From the NCBI RefSeq assembly GCF_003852315.1, contig NZ_CP027762.1, positions 2,647,501 to 2,711,500 of the forward strand: DNA of 64,000 nucleotides. Reading direction: 5' to 3'. Under the pieces are notes generated by a model. That model did not search any database. It was not told the origin of the DNA and saw only the letters and a program-made list of their open reading frames with translations. Positions 1 to 27,405 of this stretch are shown piece after piece; the stretch's first letter is position 1; every line of letters starts with the position of its first letter. The translations under genes were made by a program, and so were the position numbers. This DNA is from Pseudomonas sp. LBUM920. GTDB taxonomy: Bacteria; Pseudomonadota; Gammaproteobacteria; Pseudomonadales; Pseudomonadaceae.

Positions 1-2
1 CC

Positions 3-18397
<18,395 letters not shown>

Positions 18398-18507
18398 GCG
18401 GCATACACCGATCTGAAAGTGGGAGCTGGCTTGCCTGCGACAGCGGTGCGGCAGTGTACCTATCCATTGCTGCGGTCACGGCCACTTATGGTTCCGCTCT
18501 TACAGCG

Positions 18508-18537
18508 GGTCACTTTTGTAAAGACACAAAAGTAACC
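18508..18537. repeat. Near-perfect hairpin, left part of a dispersed-type element
   Basis: GGTCACTTTTGT (18508-18519) faces ACAAAAGTAACC (18526-18537) with one mismatch and a 6-base loop. From memory, this CACTTTTGT...ACAAAAGT motif recurs between genes in P. fluorescens genomes; that is not checked here. Confidence 0.65.
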
Positions 18538-18591
18538 AAAAGGTCTTCGCCCCACCACTCGGCACCTCGCTTTGGCTCGGTGTGCCCTCAT

Positions 18592-18686
18592 GCAGGCTTT
18601 GGAGCGTGGGCCGCCGCGATGGGCCATCCTTGGCCCAACGCGGCTAACCCGGCGTCCTGCCGGGTTACCCACGCTCCAAAGCCTGC
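18592..18686. repeat. 95-bp palindromic element with 19-bp perfect outer arms and inner stems
   Basis: The outer arms GCAGGCTTTGGAGCGTGGG (18592-18610) and CCCACGCTCCAAAGCCTGC (18668-18686) are exact reverse complements. Inside lie TAACCCGGC/GCCGGGTTA (18645-18653 and 18659-18667, 5-base loop) and a shorter GGGCCA/TGGCCC stem near 18620-18635. As RNA or extruded DNA this would form a multi-branched structure. It is probably a non-autonomous dispersed repeat. Confidence 0.8.
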
Positions 18687-18921
18687 GTTCGGCCAGCGTG
18701 GTTTAACGGGGCGCCTCAGAGCAAGATCAAGGTCAAAAGCCAATCAAGAGCCGCTCGATCTGTTCCTGACGCGTGGCGCTCCTGAGGTGGGAGCTGGCTT
18801 GCCTGCGACAGCGGCGTATCAGCCCGACGTAGGGCGCCAGACACTCAGCAACCACAGGTAATCCAGCGGCCACGCCAGGCCGTTTTCGCTTCAGACCCTC
18901 TTCATCTTTTTATGGTCATTT

Positions 18922-20073
18922 ATGGATAAGTCAACGTTTCGCAAACTCGGAATGCTCGCGGTATTGGCGGTTGCCATCGGCCTTGTCGTGTACACGGTGC
19001 AAGCGCCCGCCGACACACCGCAATACCTCACCGCCACGGCTGAACGGGGCGATATCGAAAATGCCGTATTGGCCACGGGCGTGCTCGAAGGCATCAAACA
19101 GGTTGACGTCGGCGCACAGGTTTCGGGGCAGTTGAAGTCGCTCAAGGTGAAGGTCGGTGACAAGGTCAAAAAAGGCCAATGGCTCGCCGAAATCGACCCG
19201 CTGATCCTGCAAAACACCTTGCGCAAAGCCCAGGTCGATGAAGAGAACCTGCAGGCCCAGCGCCGCGCCACGGCGGCGCAGCTCAAGCAGGCCAAGTCCG
19301 TCTACGAGCGCTACAAAGGCTTGCAGATCGACGAGTCGGTGTCGCGTCAGGATTTTGAAGACGCGGAATCCACCTTCCAGGTGCAGCAAGCCAACCTGCT
19401 GTCCCTGGATGCGCAGATCAAGAGTGCGCACATCCAGATCGACACCGCCAAGGTCAACCTGGCCTATACCCGCATCGTCGCGCCCATTGACGGGGATGTG
19501 GTCGGCATCGTCACCCAGGAAGGCCAGACCGTGATCGCCAACCAGCTGGCGCCGGTGCTGCTCAAGCTGGCGGACCTGGACACCATGACCGTCAAGGCGC
19601 AGGTGTCCGAGGCGGATGTGATCCACATCAGCCCGGGCCAGCAGGTGTATTTCACCATCCTCGGCGAGGCCGACAAGCGCTACTACGCCAAGCTGCGCGG
19701 GACCGAGCCGGCGCCGCAGAACTTCCTCGAAACCCAGACCGCCGGCACGCCCAAGCAGAACACCGCGGTGTTCTACAACGCGCTGTTCGACGTGCCCAAC
19801 CCTGACCATCGCCTGCGCATCGCCATGACCGCTCAGGTGCGTATCGTGCTCGACACCGCCCAGGCCGCGCTGATGGTGCCGGTGGCGGCACTCGGGTCGC
19901 GCAACGCTGATGGCAGCTACCCGCTGCGCGTGCTGGATGCCAAGGGCAAAGCCGTGTCGCGGGATGTGAAGACCGGGATCAACAACAACGTCAAAGTGCA
20001 GATTCTGGACGGCCTGGTCGAGGGCGATAAGGTCGTGATCGGTGACGCATCGCCTGTTGCGGCGGGGAACTGA
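18922..20073 (+). CDS. macA: MacA-type periplasmic adaptor (membrane fusion protein)
   Basis: 383 residues. An N-terminal membrane anchor (~9-28) is followed by a lipoyl/barrel-sandwich segment (ATGVLEGIKQVDVGAQVSGQ), a helical hairpin (~95-170), the second lipoyl half (VAPIDGDVVGIVTQEGQTV) and a beta-barrel/membrane-proximal region. It links the MacB ABC transporter to an outer-membrane channel, which is not encoded here. It lies 3 bp upstream of macB and downstream of the NRPS genes, the arrangement known for viscosin and massetolide loci, where MacAB takes part in lipopeptide export. The ATG at 18922 is chosen; an upstream ATG at 18912 is out of frame. Confidence 0.93.
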   Translation: MDKSTFRKLGMLAVLAVAIGLVVYTVQAPADTPQYLTATAERGDIENAVLATGVLEGIKQVDVGAQVSGQLKSLKVKVGDKVKKGQWLAEIDPLILQNTLRKAQVDEENLQAQRRATAAQLKQAKSVYERYKGLQIDESVSRQDFEDAESTFQVQQANLLSLDAQIKSAHIQIDTAKVNLAYTRIVAPIDGDVVGIVTQEGQTVIANQLAPVLLKLADLDTMTVKAQVSEADVIHISPGQQVYFTILGEADKRYYAKLRGTEPAPQNFLETQTAGTPKQNTAVFYNALFDVPNPDHRLRIAMTAQVRIVLDTAQAALMVPVAALGSRNADGSYPLRVLDAKGKAVSRDVKTGINNNVKVQILDGLVEGDKVVIGDASPVAAGN

Positions 20074-20076
20074 CGC

Positions 20077-22035
20077 ATGACCCAACCACTGTTGGAACTC
20101 AAGGGCATCACCCGCAGTTTCATGGCCGGCGAGCGCGAATTCATCGCGCTCAAGGGCATCGACTTGACCATCCATGCCGGAGAAATGGTCGCGATCATCG
20201 GCGCCTCGGGCTCGGGTAAATCCACGCTGATGAACATCCTCGGAGGCCTGGACTACGCCACCGCCGGCAGCTACAAAATCAATGGCATCGAAACCCGCTC
20301 GCTCGGCGATGAGCAACTGGCGGAACTGCGCCGCGATTACTTCGGTTTTATCTTCCAGCGCTACCACTTGCTCGCGCACCTGAGCGCCTTGCACAACGTG
20401 GAAATGCCGGCGATCTACGCCGGCACGCCAGAGACGCAACGCCACAGCCGCGCGCGGGATTTGCTCACCCGCCTGGGCCTGGCGGGGCACACCAGCCACC
20501 GGCCGAGCCAGCTTTCCGGCGGCCAGCAACAGCGCGTGAGCATCGCCCGCGCGTTGATGAACGGCGGTGAAGTGATTCTCGCCGACGAACCCACCGGCGC
20601 CCTCGACACCCACAGCGGCAAGGAGGTGATGCGCATCCTCGCCGAGCTGCACGCCGCCGGACACACAGTGATTATCGTCACCCACGACCCCAAGGTGGCC
20701 GCCAATGCCCAGCGCATTGTTGAGGTGTGTGACGGTGAGATTGTCAGCGACAAGGCCAACGACAGCGTCGGCCTGGAGGTGCCCGCTGAGGCGCCCATCG
20801 AGACCCGGCGCAGCGGTGCACGGCGTCTGGTGGCGAGCCTGGGGTTGTTCAAGGAAGCATTCAACATGGCCTGGGTGGCATTGATTTCCCATCGCATGCG
20901 CACCCTGCTGACGATGCTCGGGATTGTCATCGGCATCACCTCGGTGGTGTCGATCTCAGCCATTGGTGAGGGCGCCAAGCGTTACGTGCTCAAGGACATC
21001 CAGGCGATTGGCAGCAACACCATCGATATCTTTTCCGGCACCAGTTTTGGTGACAGCCGCGCCTCCGCCATCGAAACATTGATGCCCTCGGACGTGGAGG
21101 CGTTGAACCAGCTGTATTACGTCGACAGCGCCACGCCGGTGGTGGGCCGCAACCTGCTGCTGCGCTTTGGCAATATCGACCTGGATGCGCAGGTCAATGG
21201 CGTCAGCGACCGCTACTTCAAAGTGAAGGGGTTGAAGCTGGAAGCCGGGATTGCCTTCAGCGAAAGCGACGCGCGGCGCCAGGCCCAGGTGGTGGTGATC
21301 GACCACAACACCCGACATCGCTTGTTCGGACCGAATGTGGACCCGTTGGGCCAGGTGATCCTGGTCGGCAATCTGCCGTGCACGGTGATTGGTGTGACGG
21401 CCGACAACAAAAACATGTTTGCCGCCAGCAAGGCGCTGAACGTGTGGGTGCCTTATGAGACGGCGGCGGGGCGTCTGTTGGGCCAGCGCCATCTGGACAG
21501 CATCACCGTGCGCATCAAGGACGGCCAGCCGAGCAAAGTGGTGGAAGAAAACGTCAATAAACTCATGCTGCAACGTCACGGCACCAAGGATTTTTTCACC
21601 AATAACCTCGACAGCATCATGCAAACGGTGCAGAAAACCAGCCGCTCGCTGGCGCTGCTGTTGTCGCTGATCGCGGTGATTTCGTTGCTGGTGGGCGGTA
21701 TCGGGGTGATGAACATCATGTTGGTGTCGGTGACCGAGCGGACGCGCGAGATTGGTATTCGCATGGCTGTGGGCGCGCGCCAGTCGGACATCCGCCAGCA
21801 GTTTCTGGTGGAAGCGGTAATGGTGTGTCTGATCGGCGGGATGATCGGGATCTCGTTGTCCTTTGCGATCGGCTATCTGTTTTCATTGTTTGTGAAGGAA
21901 TGGGAAATGGTGTTTTCCCTGGGCTCGATCATCACCGCGTTTGCGTGTTCGACCCTGATCGGCATTGTGTTTGGCTTTGTCCCGGCCAGGAATGCGGCGC
22001 GGCTGGACCCGATTGAGGCGTTGGCCAGGGACTGA
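20077..22035 (+). CDS. macB: MacB-type ABC exporter (ATPase fused to permease)
   Basis: 652 residues, the normal MacB length. The N-terminal ATPase has Walker A GASGSGKST, signature LSGGQQQR and Walker B VILADEP within residues ~1-230. A first transmembrane helix (~265-290) precedes a large periplasmic domain, and three helices follow near the C-terminus (from ~525). MacB is a homodimeric mechanotransmission transporter that works with MacA and a TolC-type channel. The context (NRPS, then macA) points to lipopeptide secretion, but MacAB homologues also export other peptides and drugs. A terminator-like hairpin follows at once. Confidence 0.95.
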   Translation: MTQPLLELKGITRSFMAGEREFIALKGIDLTIHAGEMVAIIGASGSGKSTLMNILGGLDYATAGSYKINGIETRSLGDEQLAELRRDYFGFIFQRYHLLAHLSALHNVEMPAIYAGTPETQRHSRARDLLTRLGLAGHTSHRPSQLSGGQQQRVSIARALMNGGEVILADEPTGALDTHSGKEVMRILAELHAAGHTVIIVTHDPKVAANAQRIVEVCDGEIVSDKANDSVGLEVPAEAPIETRRSGARRLVASLGLFKEAFNMAWVALISHRMRTLLTMLGIVIGITSVVSISAIGEGAKRYVLKDIQAIGSNTIDIFSGTSFGDSRASAIETLMPSDVEALNQLYYVDSATPVVGRNLLLRFGNIDLDAQVNGVSDRYFKVKGLKLEAGIAFSESDARRQAQVVVIDHNTRHRLFGPNVDPLGQVILVGNLPCTVIGVTADNKNMFAASKALNVWVPYETAAGRLLGQRHLDSITVRIKDGQPSKVVEENVNKLMLQRHGTKDFFTNNLDSIMQTVQKTSRSLALLLSLIAVISLLVGGIGVMNIMLVSVTERTREIGIRMAVGARQSDIRQQFLVEAVMVCLIGGMIGISLSFAIGYLFSLFVKEWEMVFSLGSIITAFACSTLIGIVFGFVPARNAARLDPIEALARD

Positions 22036-22049
22036 CGGCAGCGGTCAAA

Positions 22050-22084
22050 TGTGGGAGCAGGCACGCCAGCTCCCACAGGTTTTT
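22050..22084 (+). terminator. Rho-independent terminator-like REP hairpin after macB
   Basis: TGTGGGAGC (22050-22058) pairs perfectly with GCTCCCACA (22069-22077) over a 10-base loop, followed by GGTTTTT. The arms are REP ends in a shortened palindrome. It separates macB from the convergent luxR-type gene. Confidence 0.65.
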
Positions 22085-22091
22085 GGGTGAT

Positions 22092-22781
22092 TCACAGGGT
22101 GGTGAGCGTGCCTTCCTCGGTCGCGTACATCCACCGCAACAACGAATGCCGCCCGCTGATGCCCAGCTTGATCGCCGCGCGTTTGAGGTAGCTCTCGATG
22201 GTGTTGACCTTGAGTGCCAGTTGCTCTGCCAATTGCGGTGCGGTGCGCCCGGCCAGCAGGCCGACGCACACTTCGAGTTCGCGGTTGGAAAGCGTCAGGC
22301 CCGATTGCACCAGGCGTTCTTCAATGCGCCGGCGCAGGGTTTCGATGCCCTGGTTTTCCGGCATCAGCGGTTCGCTGGTCGGGCGGCAAGGCTGGATCGC
22401 GGTGATGTGTTTTTCGACCATGGGCAGCAGCAGCGTGGAGAAGTCCTGCAGCATGCTGCGTTCCTGCGGCGAAAAGCTTTCTGACTGGTGCGAGCGGTAC
22501 ACCGACAGCACATAGCGCACATCGTCCCTGCGGCGCGTGAGGTGCAGTTGAGCGGCGGGTTGTTCTTCACCCAATGCGGCTACCGAATCGGTGTAGACCG
22601 GGCTGATCCTGCGGCGGGTGTGGCCTTCGGCACTGACCCGCAATTGCGTGATATGGGTGGCGTCCACTGCCAGTTGAGTCAGGATAAGGTCATGCAGCAT
22701 GCGTGGGAAATGGCGACTGCCGGTGCTGGCGATGACCTTGCCTATATGTGGGAACAGGTGTGAGTTCATCAATTCGTCCAT
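22092..22781 (-). CDS. LuxR-type transcriptional regulator of the lipopeptide locus
   Basis: 229 residues with a C-terminal LuxR/GerE helix-turn-helix (~160-220; LSNRELEVCVGLLAGRTAPQ then LKVNTIESYLKRAAIKLGIS). The N-terminal part resembles neither an autoinducer-binding nor a receiver domain that I recognise. It lies convergent to macB. In viscosin and massetolide producers a LuxR-type gene at this position (ViscBCR/MassBCR) is required for expression of the synthetase genes, and the same role is inferred here. It is transcribed away from mdeA, with 220 bp upstream for its promoter. Confidence 0.85.
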   Translation of the reverse strand: MDELMNSHLFPHIGKVIASTGSRHFPRMLHDLILTQLAVDATHITQLRVSAEGHTRRRISPVYTDSVAALGEEQPAAQLHLTRRRDDVRYVLSVYRSHQSESFSPQERSMLQDFSTLLLPMVEKHITAIQPCRPTSEPLMPENQGIETLRRRIEERLVQSGLTLSNRELEVCVGLLAGRTAPQLAEQLALKVNTIESYLKRAAIKLGISGRHSLLRWMYATEEGTLTTL

Positions 22782-22931
22782 GAGTTTCGAGTGCAGGTAT
22801 TCAGCCTTATCGCGACGGGATTTAAGAAGGTAACCAGGGTGAATAACCTGCAGTGATAATGCACCCGTCGAGAACCTATGCTAGTACAGCCTGGCGAAAG
22901 CATGGGGATCCAATCTGGAAAAAATCAGATT

Positions 22932-22971
22932 AAAAACGCATAACGATGGTCAGACCAGTCCGACCACCGTT
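22932..22971 (-). terminator. Rho-independent terminator downstream of mdeA
   Basis: Read on the minus strand, AACGGTGGTC pairs with GACCATCGTT (one G-T wobble) over a 10-base loop, followed a few bases on by TTTTT. Plus-strand arms are 22942-22951 and 22962-22971. It begins about 30 bp after the mdeA stop. Confidence 0.7.
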
Positions 22972-23001
22972 TGTAGGAAAGCGTTGGTGGGTGCCCAAGG
23001 C

Positions 23002-24249
23002 TTATTTCACGCTGTGCTCTTCAACTTGGGCACGGCGGGGTGCGACGGTGCGGGTGCATTTGGCCAGGGCTTGATGGACATCCTCCAGGAGGTCGGCGAT
23101 GTCCTCCAGCCCGACCGATAAACGCACAAGGCCTTCGCTGATGCCGTGTTGCGCACGTTCTTCAGGCGTGTAGGTGGAATGGGTCATGCTGGCCGGGTGC
23201 TGGGCCAGTGATTCGGCATCGCCCAGGCTGACCGCACGGGTGAACACGTTGAGGGCGTTCATGAAGCGGCGGCCGCTTGCAATGCCGCCCTTGAGTTCAA
23301 AGGCGATCATGCCGCCGGACTGCTTCATCTGCCGCGCCGCCAATTCGTATTGTGGGAAAGAGCGCAACCCGGGGTAGGTCACCCACTGCACGGCCGGGTG
23401 TGCCTGCAGCGCCTCGGCCACCGCCAGGGCATTGCTGCAATGGCGGTCCATGCGCAGGGCCAATGTCTTGAGGCCGCGCATCAGCAACGACGCATCCTGC
23501 GGTGACATCACCGCGCCGGTCAGGTCCTTGAGGCCTTGCAGGCGAATGCGCTGCGCCAGGGCCTGGTTGCTCACGGCGATACCGGCGGTGATATCGCCAT
23601 GGCCACTGAGGTACTTGGTCGCCGAGTGCACCACCACGTCGGCGCCCAGTTCCAGAGGCCGTTGCAGGTAGGGCGTGCAGTAGGTGTTGTCGACCACCAC
23701 GGTAACGTTGGGCTGCTGGTGGGCAAGCGCGGCGACCGCCGCAATGTCCACCAGGCGCAAGTTGGGGTTGGCCGGCGTCTCGCAGTAGATCATGCGGGTC
23801 GCGGGGCAAAGCGCCGCGCGCAAGGCCGCCAGGTCGGTCAGGTCGACGTGACGCACCTTGATGCCGAATTCGCCGATGCCATGGTGCAGCAGGGCGAACG
23901 TGCAGCCGTAGAGGGTCTGGCTGACAATCAACTCATCGCCGGGACGCAACAGGGTCCAGAACGTCGCGGCAATCGCGCCCATGCCGGAACTGAACGCCAC
24001 GGCGGCCTCGCCGTTTTCCAGGGTGGCCATGCGCGACTCCAGCAGCGCCAGGGTCGGGTTGGAGATGCGCGTATAGAAGTGGCCGCTGGCTTCACCGGCA
24101 AAGCAGGCCGCGCCGTATTCGACCGTGGGGAATGCAAACGTGGCAGACAGATAGATCGGCGGCACCAGGGCGCCGTGGTGGTCCTTGGGGTCATAGCCGT
24201 GGTGGATGGCGCGAGTGGAAAAGCCGAATGCAGTGTGTTTATTGTTCAT
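23002..24249 (-). CDS. mdeA: Methionine gamma-lyase
   Basis: 415-residue PLP enzyme of the Cys/Met metabolism family. It splits L-methionine into methanethiol, 2-oxobutyrate and ammonia. The PLP lysine is in HSATKYLSGHG (~residue 212). Tyr59/Arg61 (FYTR), Tyr114 and Cys116 (LYGCTF) are present at the numbering known for the P. putida enzyme; Cys116 favours the lyase over cystathionine beta/gamma enzymes. The ATG is preceded by an AAGGAG-like site. It is divergent from the Lrp-type gene mdeR, as in P. putida, and has its own terminator. Confidence 0.93.
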   Translation of the reverse strand: MNNKHTAFGFSTRAIHHGYDPKDHHGALVPPIYLSATFAFPTVEYGAACFAGEASGHFYTRISNPTLALLESRMATLENGEAAVAFSSGMGAIAATFWTLLRPGDELIVSQTLYGCTFALLHHGIGEFGIKVRHVDLTDLAALRAALCPATRMIYCETPANPNLRLVDIAAVAALAHQQPNVTVVVDNTYCTPYLQRPLELGADVVVHSATKYLSGHGDITAGIAVSNQALAQRIRLQGLKDLTGAVMSPQDASLLMRGLKTLALRMDRHCSNALAVAEALQAHPAVQWVTYPGLRSFPQYELAARQMKQSGGMIAFELKGGIASGRRFMNALNVFTRAVSLGDAESLAQHPASMTHSTYTPEERAQHGISEGLVRLSVGLEDIADLLEDVHQALAKCTRTVAPRRAQVEEHSVK

Positions 24250-24372
24250 GTCGCACGCTCCTTATTTCCTACGATGCTATGCTCATAACCAAAGATGAAC
24301 GTTGCAAAGTTTGCTGGTAATGCGCGGGTTAAGGGTCGAAACGTCGATAAAAACAATGAATAGAGGCACATT

Positions 24373-24843
24373 ATGCCCGTGAGTCTGGATCGCACCGATA
24401 AAGCACTTTTAAACGCGCTGCAAGGCAATGCCCGGCTGACGGTGGCCGAACTGGCTGACCGGGTGGCGCTGACTACCTCGCCCTGTTGGCGCAGGGTGCG
24501 CAGCCTGGAAGAGAGCGGGGTGATCAGCGGCTACCAGGCGATCCTGTCGCCCAAGGCGCTGGGGTATGGGGTGACCGCATTTGTGAGCATCATGATGGAA
24601 AGTCATACCCAGGAAATCGCCCGCGCGTTTGAGCAGCGGCTGTTGGAAATTCCCGAGATTGTGGCGTGCCATAACGTGTCCGGGCGTTATGACTTTTTGC
24701 TTGAGGTGGTGGCCAAGGACCTCGAGTCGTTCGGGGAGTTTGCGCGCGAGGTGTTGCAAACGTTGCCTTGCGTCAAGGAGATCTATTCGAGCTTTTCGTA
24801 CAAGTCGGTCAGGCGGCTGCGGGTGATTCCGTTGCCGGGGTGA
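24373..24843 (+). CDS. mdeR: Lrp/AsnC-family regulator of mdeA
   Basis: 156 residues. An N-terminal helix-turn-helix (~6-60; DRTDKALLNALQGNARLTVA) is followed by a C-terminal RAM/AsnC ligand-binding domain (~70-150; SGRYDFLLEV). It is divergent from mdeA across 123 bp. In P. putida, MdeR is an Lrp-type activator that responds to methionine, and the same arrangement supports that role here. The start at 24373 has an AGAGG site upstream. Confidence 0.9.
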   Translation: MPVSLDRTDKALLNALQGNARLTVAELADRVALTTSPCWRRVRSLEESGVISGYQAILSPKALGYGVTAFVSIMMESHTQEIARAFEQRLLEIPEIVACHNVSGRYDFLLEVVAKDLESFGEFAREVLQTLPCVKEIYSSFSYKSVRRLRVIPLPG

Positions 24844-24964
24844 TCGTTTACCTTCCCGCACGGGCGCCACATTGGCCACCCAATCTTCCCCGCAATTGGA
24901 TATTTCTCCAGGCACTCACGGTGACTACTCTAGCCATCAATCCCCACCGTTCTGGAGTATCACC

Positions 24965-25402
24965 ATGCAAACCCGTACCGATTTCTACACCGCTTCCCCG
25001 GATGCCATGAAAGCCATGCTCGCCCTGGAAGCCGCTGTCGGCAAACTGTCCCTGGAACTCCCGCTGCTGGAACTGGTGCGCCTGCGCGTCTCGCAGATCA
25101 ACGGCTGCGCCTTCTGCCTCGACATGCACACCGCCGACGCCCGCAAGGGCGGCGAAACCGAGCGCCGCTTGTACACCGTGTCGGCCTGGCGTGAAACACC
25201 GTTTTTCACCCCACGTGAGCGTGCCGCCCTGGCCTGGGCCGAAAGCCTCACCCTGATCAGCCAGACCCACGCCGCAGACGAAGACTACAACGCGCTGGCC
25301 GCCGAGTTCAGCGCCCAGGAACAGGTCGATTTAAGCGTGGCCATCGCCACCATCAACAGCTGGAACCGCTTGGCCGTGGGCTTTCGCAAGATGCCCAAGT
25401 AA
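24965..25402 (+). CDS. AhpD-like carboxymuconolactone decarboxylase-family protein
   Basis: 145 residues starting at ATG 24965, with GGAG about 8 bases upstream. The frame stays open further upstream but without family similarity. The AhpD-type active site CxxC-x3-H is present in GCAFCLDMH, and the sequence continues as a typical alkylhydroperoxidase/CMD fold. Proteins of this family reduce peroxides or act as small thiol-disulfide enzymes; the substrate here is unknown. Its 3' end is 4 bp from the convergent AraC-type gene. Confidence 0.88.
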   Translation: MQTRTDFYTASPDAMKAMLALEAAVGKLSLELPLLELVRLRVSQINGCAFCLDMHTADARKGGETERRLYTVSAWRETPFFTPRERAALAWAESLTLISQTHAADEDYNALAAEFSAQEQVDLSVAIATINSWNRLAVGFRKMPK

Positions 25403-25406
25403 ACCT

Positions 25407-26177
25407 TCAGCTTGATTTGAAATACCCACGTGGCGTGGTGCCGGTCATGCCCTTGAAAAAGGCGATCAACGCACTGTCACTGGCAAAGCCCAGCGCGAAA
25501 GCGCAGTAACCCAGGCTGCGCCCGGTGGCGAGCAGTTCGATGACCCGCATCAAGCGCCACTGCTGGCGCCATTGCTGATACCCCAGGCCGGTTTCCCGCA
25601 GGAAAATCCGGCCGATGGTCTTGGTGCTGGCGCCAATTTGTGTTTCCAGCGCTTGCAGCGTTGGTGGCAACCTGTCGAGATCGGCCAGCAACGGGGCCAG
25701 GCGCTTGTCCTGCGGCAAGGGCAGGAGCATCGGTTGCTCGGCGGCTTGCTGGATTTCATCCAGGCACAACCCCAGTAGGTGGGCATGCCGACCGGCGTGC
25801 CAATCGGTCTCAAACGGCGCCATTGCCATGGGCTCCAGCACCGCCCGCAGCAAGGCGCTGACTTCGATGACCCGCACCTGTTTGGGCAACTGATCAGCCA
25901 ATGCCGGGCTCAGGTAGACCGACCGGTAATCCACGGTTTTGTGCATCACCGCGCGATGGGGCACACCGCAGGGGATCCATGCCGCGCGGGAGGGCGGCAG
26001 CAGGCACAGTTGGTTGTCGAGGGTGATGCGGGTGCAACCCTGTTGGGTAAACAACAGTTGCCCGCGCTGGTGGCGATGCAGGCCGGAGTCGTGGTCGCCG
26101 AGCAGCGCGGCGATGCCGATGACCGGCGCCGGGAGGCGGTCGGGGTCGAAAGACGCGTCGGCGGCAAGCCAGGCCAT
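25407..26177 (-). CDS. AraC-family transcriptional regulator
   Basis: 256 residues. An N-terminal cupin-like sensing domain (~15-110; HRHQRGQLLFTQQG, PHRAV) is followed by an AraC helix-turn-helix (~165-255; ending GTTPRGYFKSS). It is divergent from an MFS exporter gene across 97 bp, an arrangement in which such regulators usually control the exporter. The ligand is unknown. Confidence 0.88.
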   Translation of the reverse strand: MAWLAADASFDPDRLPAPVIGIAALLGDHDSGLHRHQRGQLLFTQQGCTRITLDNQLCLLPPSRAAWIPCGVPHRAVMHKTVDYRSVYLSPALADQLPKQVRVIEVSALLRAVLEPMAMAPFETDWHAGRHAHLLGLCLDEIQQAAEQPMLLPLPQDKRLAPLLADLDRLPPTLQALETQIGASTKTIGRIFLRETGLGYQQWRQQWRLMRVIELLATGRSLGYCAFALGFASDSALIAFFKGMTGTTPRGYFKSS

Positions 26178-26274
26178 AGGTTGTCCGATTTGATCGATAA
26201 AATGGCGAAGTTTGGATAATACCCCAGTTGCCGGTCCTTAAACTCCTCGCGTTGTTCATACGAGGGAGTCGTCA

Positions 26275-27405
26275 ATGAAAGTTCAAAACCTGCTGGTGCT
26301 GACCGTGGCGTTGCTGATGTTTCCGCAATTGGCCCAGACCCTTTACAGCCCGGCACTGGGTGATATCGGCGAAGCGTTTGCGGTGGGCCCCGAACGGGCA
26401 GGGCAGACCTTGTCGGTGTATTTCCTGGCGTTTGCATTCGGGGTGGTGGTGTGGGGCCGGCTGTGTGATCGCTGGGGGCGGCGGCCGGTGATGTTGGCCG
26501 GATTGGCCTTATACGTGGCGGCGTCGGTATTGGCCTTGAGTGTGACCACGTTCAATGCCTTGTTACTGGCCCAGGCGCTGGCGGCGTTCGGTGCGGCGGT
26601 CGGCTCGGTGGTGACGCAGACCGTGCTGCGCGATCGTTTCCACGGTGCGCAGTTGGCCCAGGTGTTTTCGATAATGGGCATTGCTCTGGCTGCGAGTCCT
26701 GCGCTGGGTTTGTTCAGTGGCGCGACGCTGGTGCAGTACTTCGGTTATCGCGGCATGCTGGCCGGGTTGCTGCTGGCGGCGCTGACGTTGTGGGGCTGGT
26801 GCCTGTGGGCCTTGCCCGAGACGCGTCCTGCCTCAGTGTCGACGGCGTCGCTGCCCGAAACGCTGGGCCTGATGCTCAGGGACGCAGGAATCTGGCGCTC
26901 GGTCGGTCTGGTAGCGGCGTTCAATATTGCGCTGTTCGGCTATTACAGCGTGGGGCCGTTTATTTTTGCGCGGCTGGGTTTGTCCGCTGCCCAATTCGGT
27001 TACAGCGGCGTGCTGCTGGCGCTGGGTTCGGGGCTTGGGGCGTGGCTGAACAAGCGATTGCTCAAGCGTGGCATGAACGGTGAGCAGTTGGTGCTGACCG
27101 CCGCCGGCCTGGCGGCACTGGGGGGCTTGCTCGTCGTGCTGCTGCAAGGCAGCTGGCTGTTTGTATGGCCGATGCTGTTGGTGGTGCTGGCATTCGGCAT
27201 GGCAATCCCGAATGTGCTGGGTGCCGCACTGGTGCGCTATCCCGACCGGCTTGGCACGGCCGCCGCAGTGTTCGGCTTGCTGTATTACTTGATGATCGGC
27301 GCCGGGCTTGGGTTGGTGGCCTGGGCCCAGAACCTGGGCTGGAGCCTGTTGATCTGTGGCGTGGCGGCGCTTTGTCTGGCAGCGCCGCGGGTGTTCAGAA
27401 GTTGA
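26275..27405 (+). CDS. MFS transporter, Bcr/CflA-like exporter
   Basis: 376 residues and strongly hydrophobic, with about 12 predicted transmembrane helices. The MFS loop 2-3 motif is seen as GRLCDRWGRRPVM, and the charged VLRDRFHG segment in the first half fits drug:H+ antiporters. A GAGGGAG ribosome site precedes the ATG. It is probably controlled by the divergent AraC-family gene. The last 11 bp overlap, tail to tail, the convergent TonB receptor gene. The substrate cannot be told from sequence. Confidence 0.88.
   Translation: MKVQNLLVLTVALLMFPQLAQTLYSPALGDIGEAFAVGPERAGQTLSVYFLAFAFGVVVWGRLCDRWGRRPVMLAGLALYVAASVLALSVTTFNALLLAQALAAFGAAVGSVVTQTVLRDRFHGAQLAQVFSIMGIALAASPALGLFSGATLVQYFGYRGMLAGLLLAALTLWGWCLWALPETRPASVSTASLPETLGLMLRDAGIWRSVGLVAAFNIALFGYYSVGPFIFARLGLSAAQFGYSGVLLALGSGLGAWLNKRLLKRGMNGEQLVLTAAGLAALGGLLVVLLQGSWLFVWPMLLVVLAFGMAIPNVLGAALVRYPDRLGTAAAVFGLLYYLMIGAGLGLVAWAQNLGWSLLICGVAALCLAAPRVFRS

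Larger units (their letters stand above)
18419..18814. repeat. 28-bp perfect direct repeat of a REP-type sequence, copies 368 bp apart
   Basis: Copies at 18419-18446 and 18787-18814 are identical, read in the same direction and begin GTGGGAGCTGGCTTGCCTGC. The core is shared with the inverted REPIN pairs elsewhere in the window, but here neither copy has an adjacent inverted partner. The two copies bracket the larger palindromic element. Confidence 0.85.
18398..18921. other. Repeat-rich spacer between NRPS and macA
   Basis: 524 bases with no convincing gene. A 155-codon open frame (18394-18861) runs through it, but it translates the palindromes and repeats described separately and has no clear ribosome site. 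The far end (about 18860-18921) should hold the macA promoter and ribosome site, but I see no strong consensus there. Confidence 0.7.
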
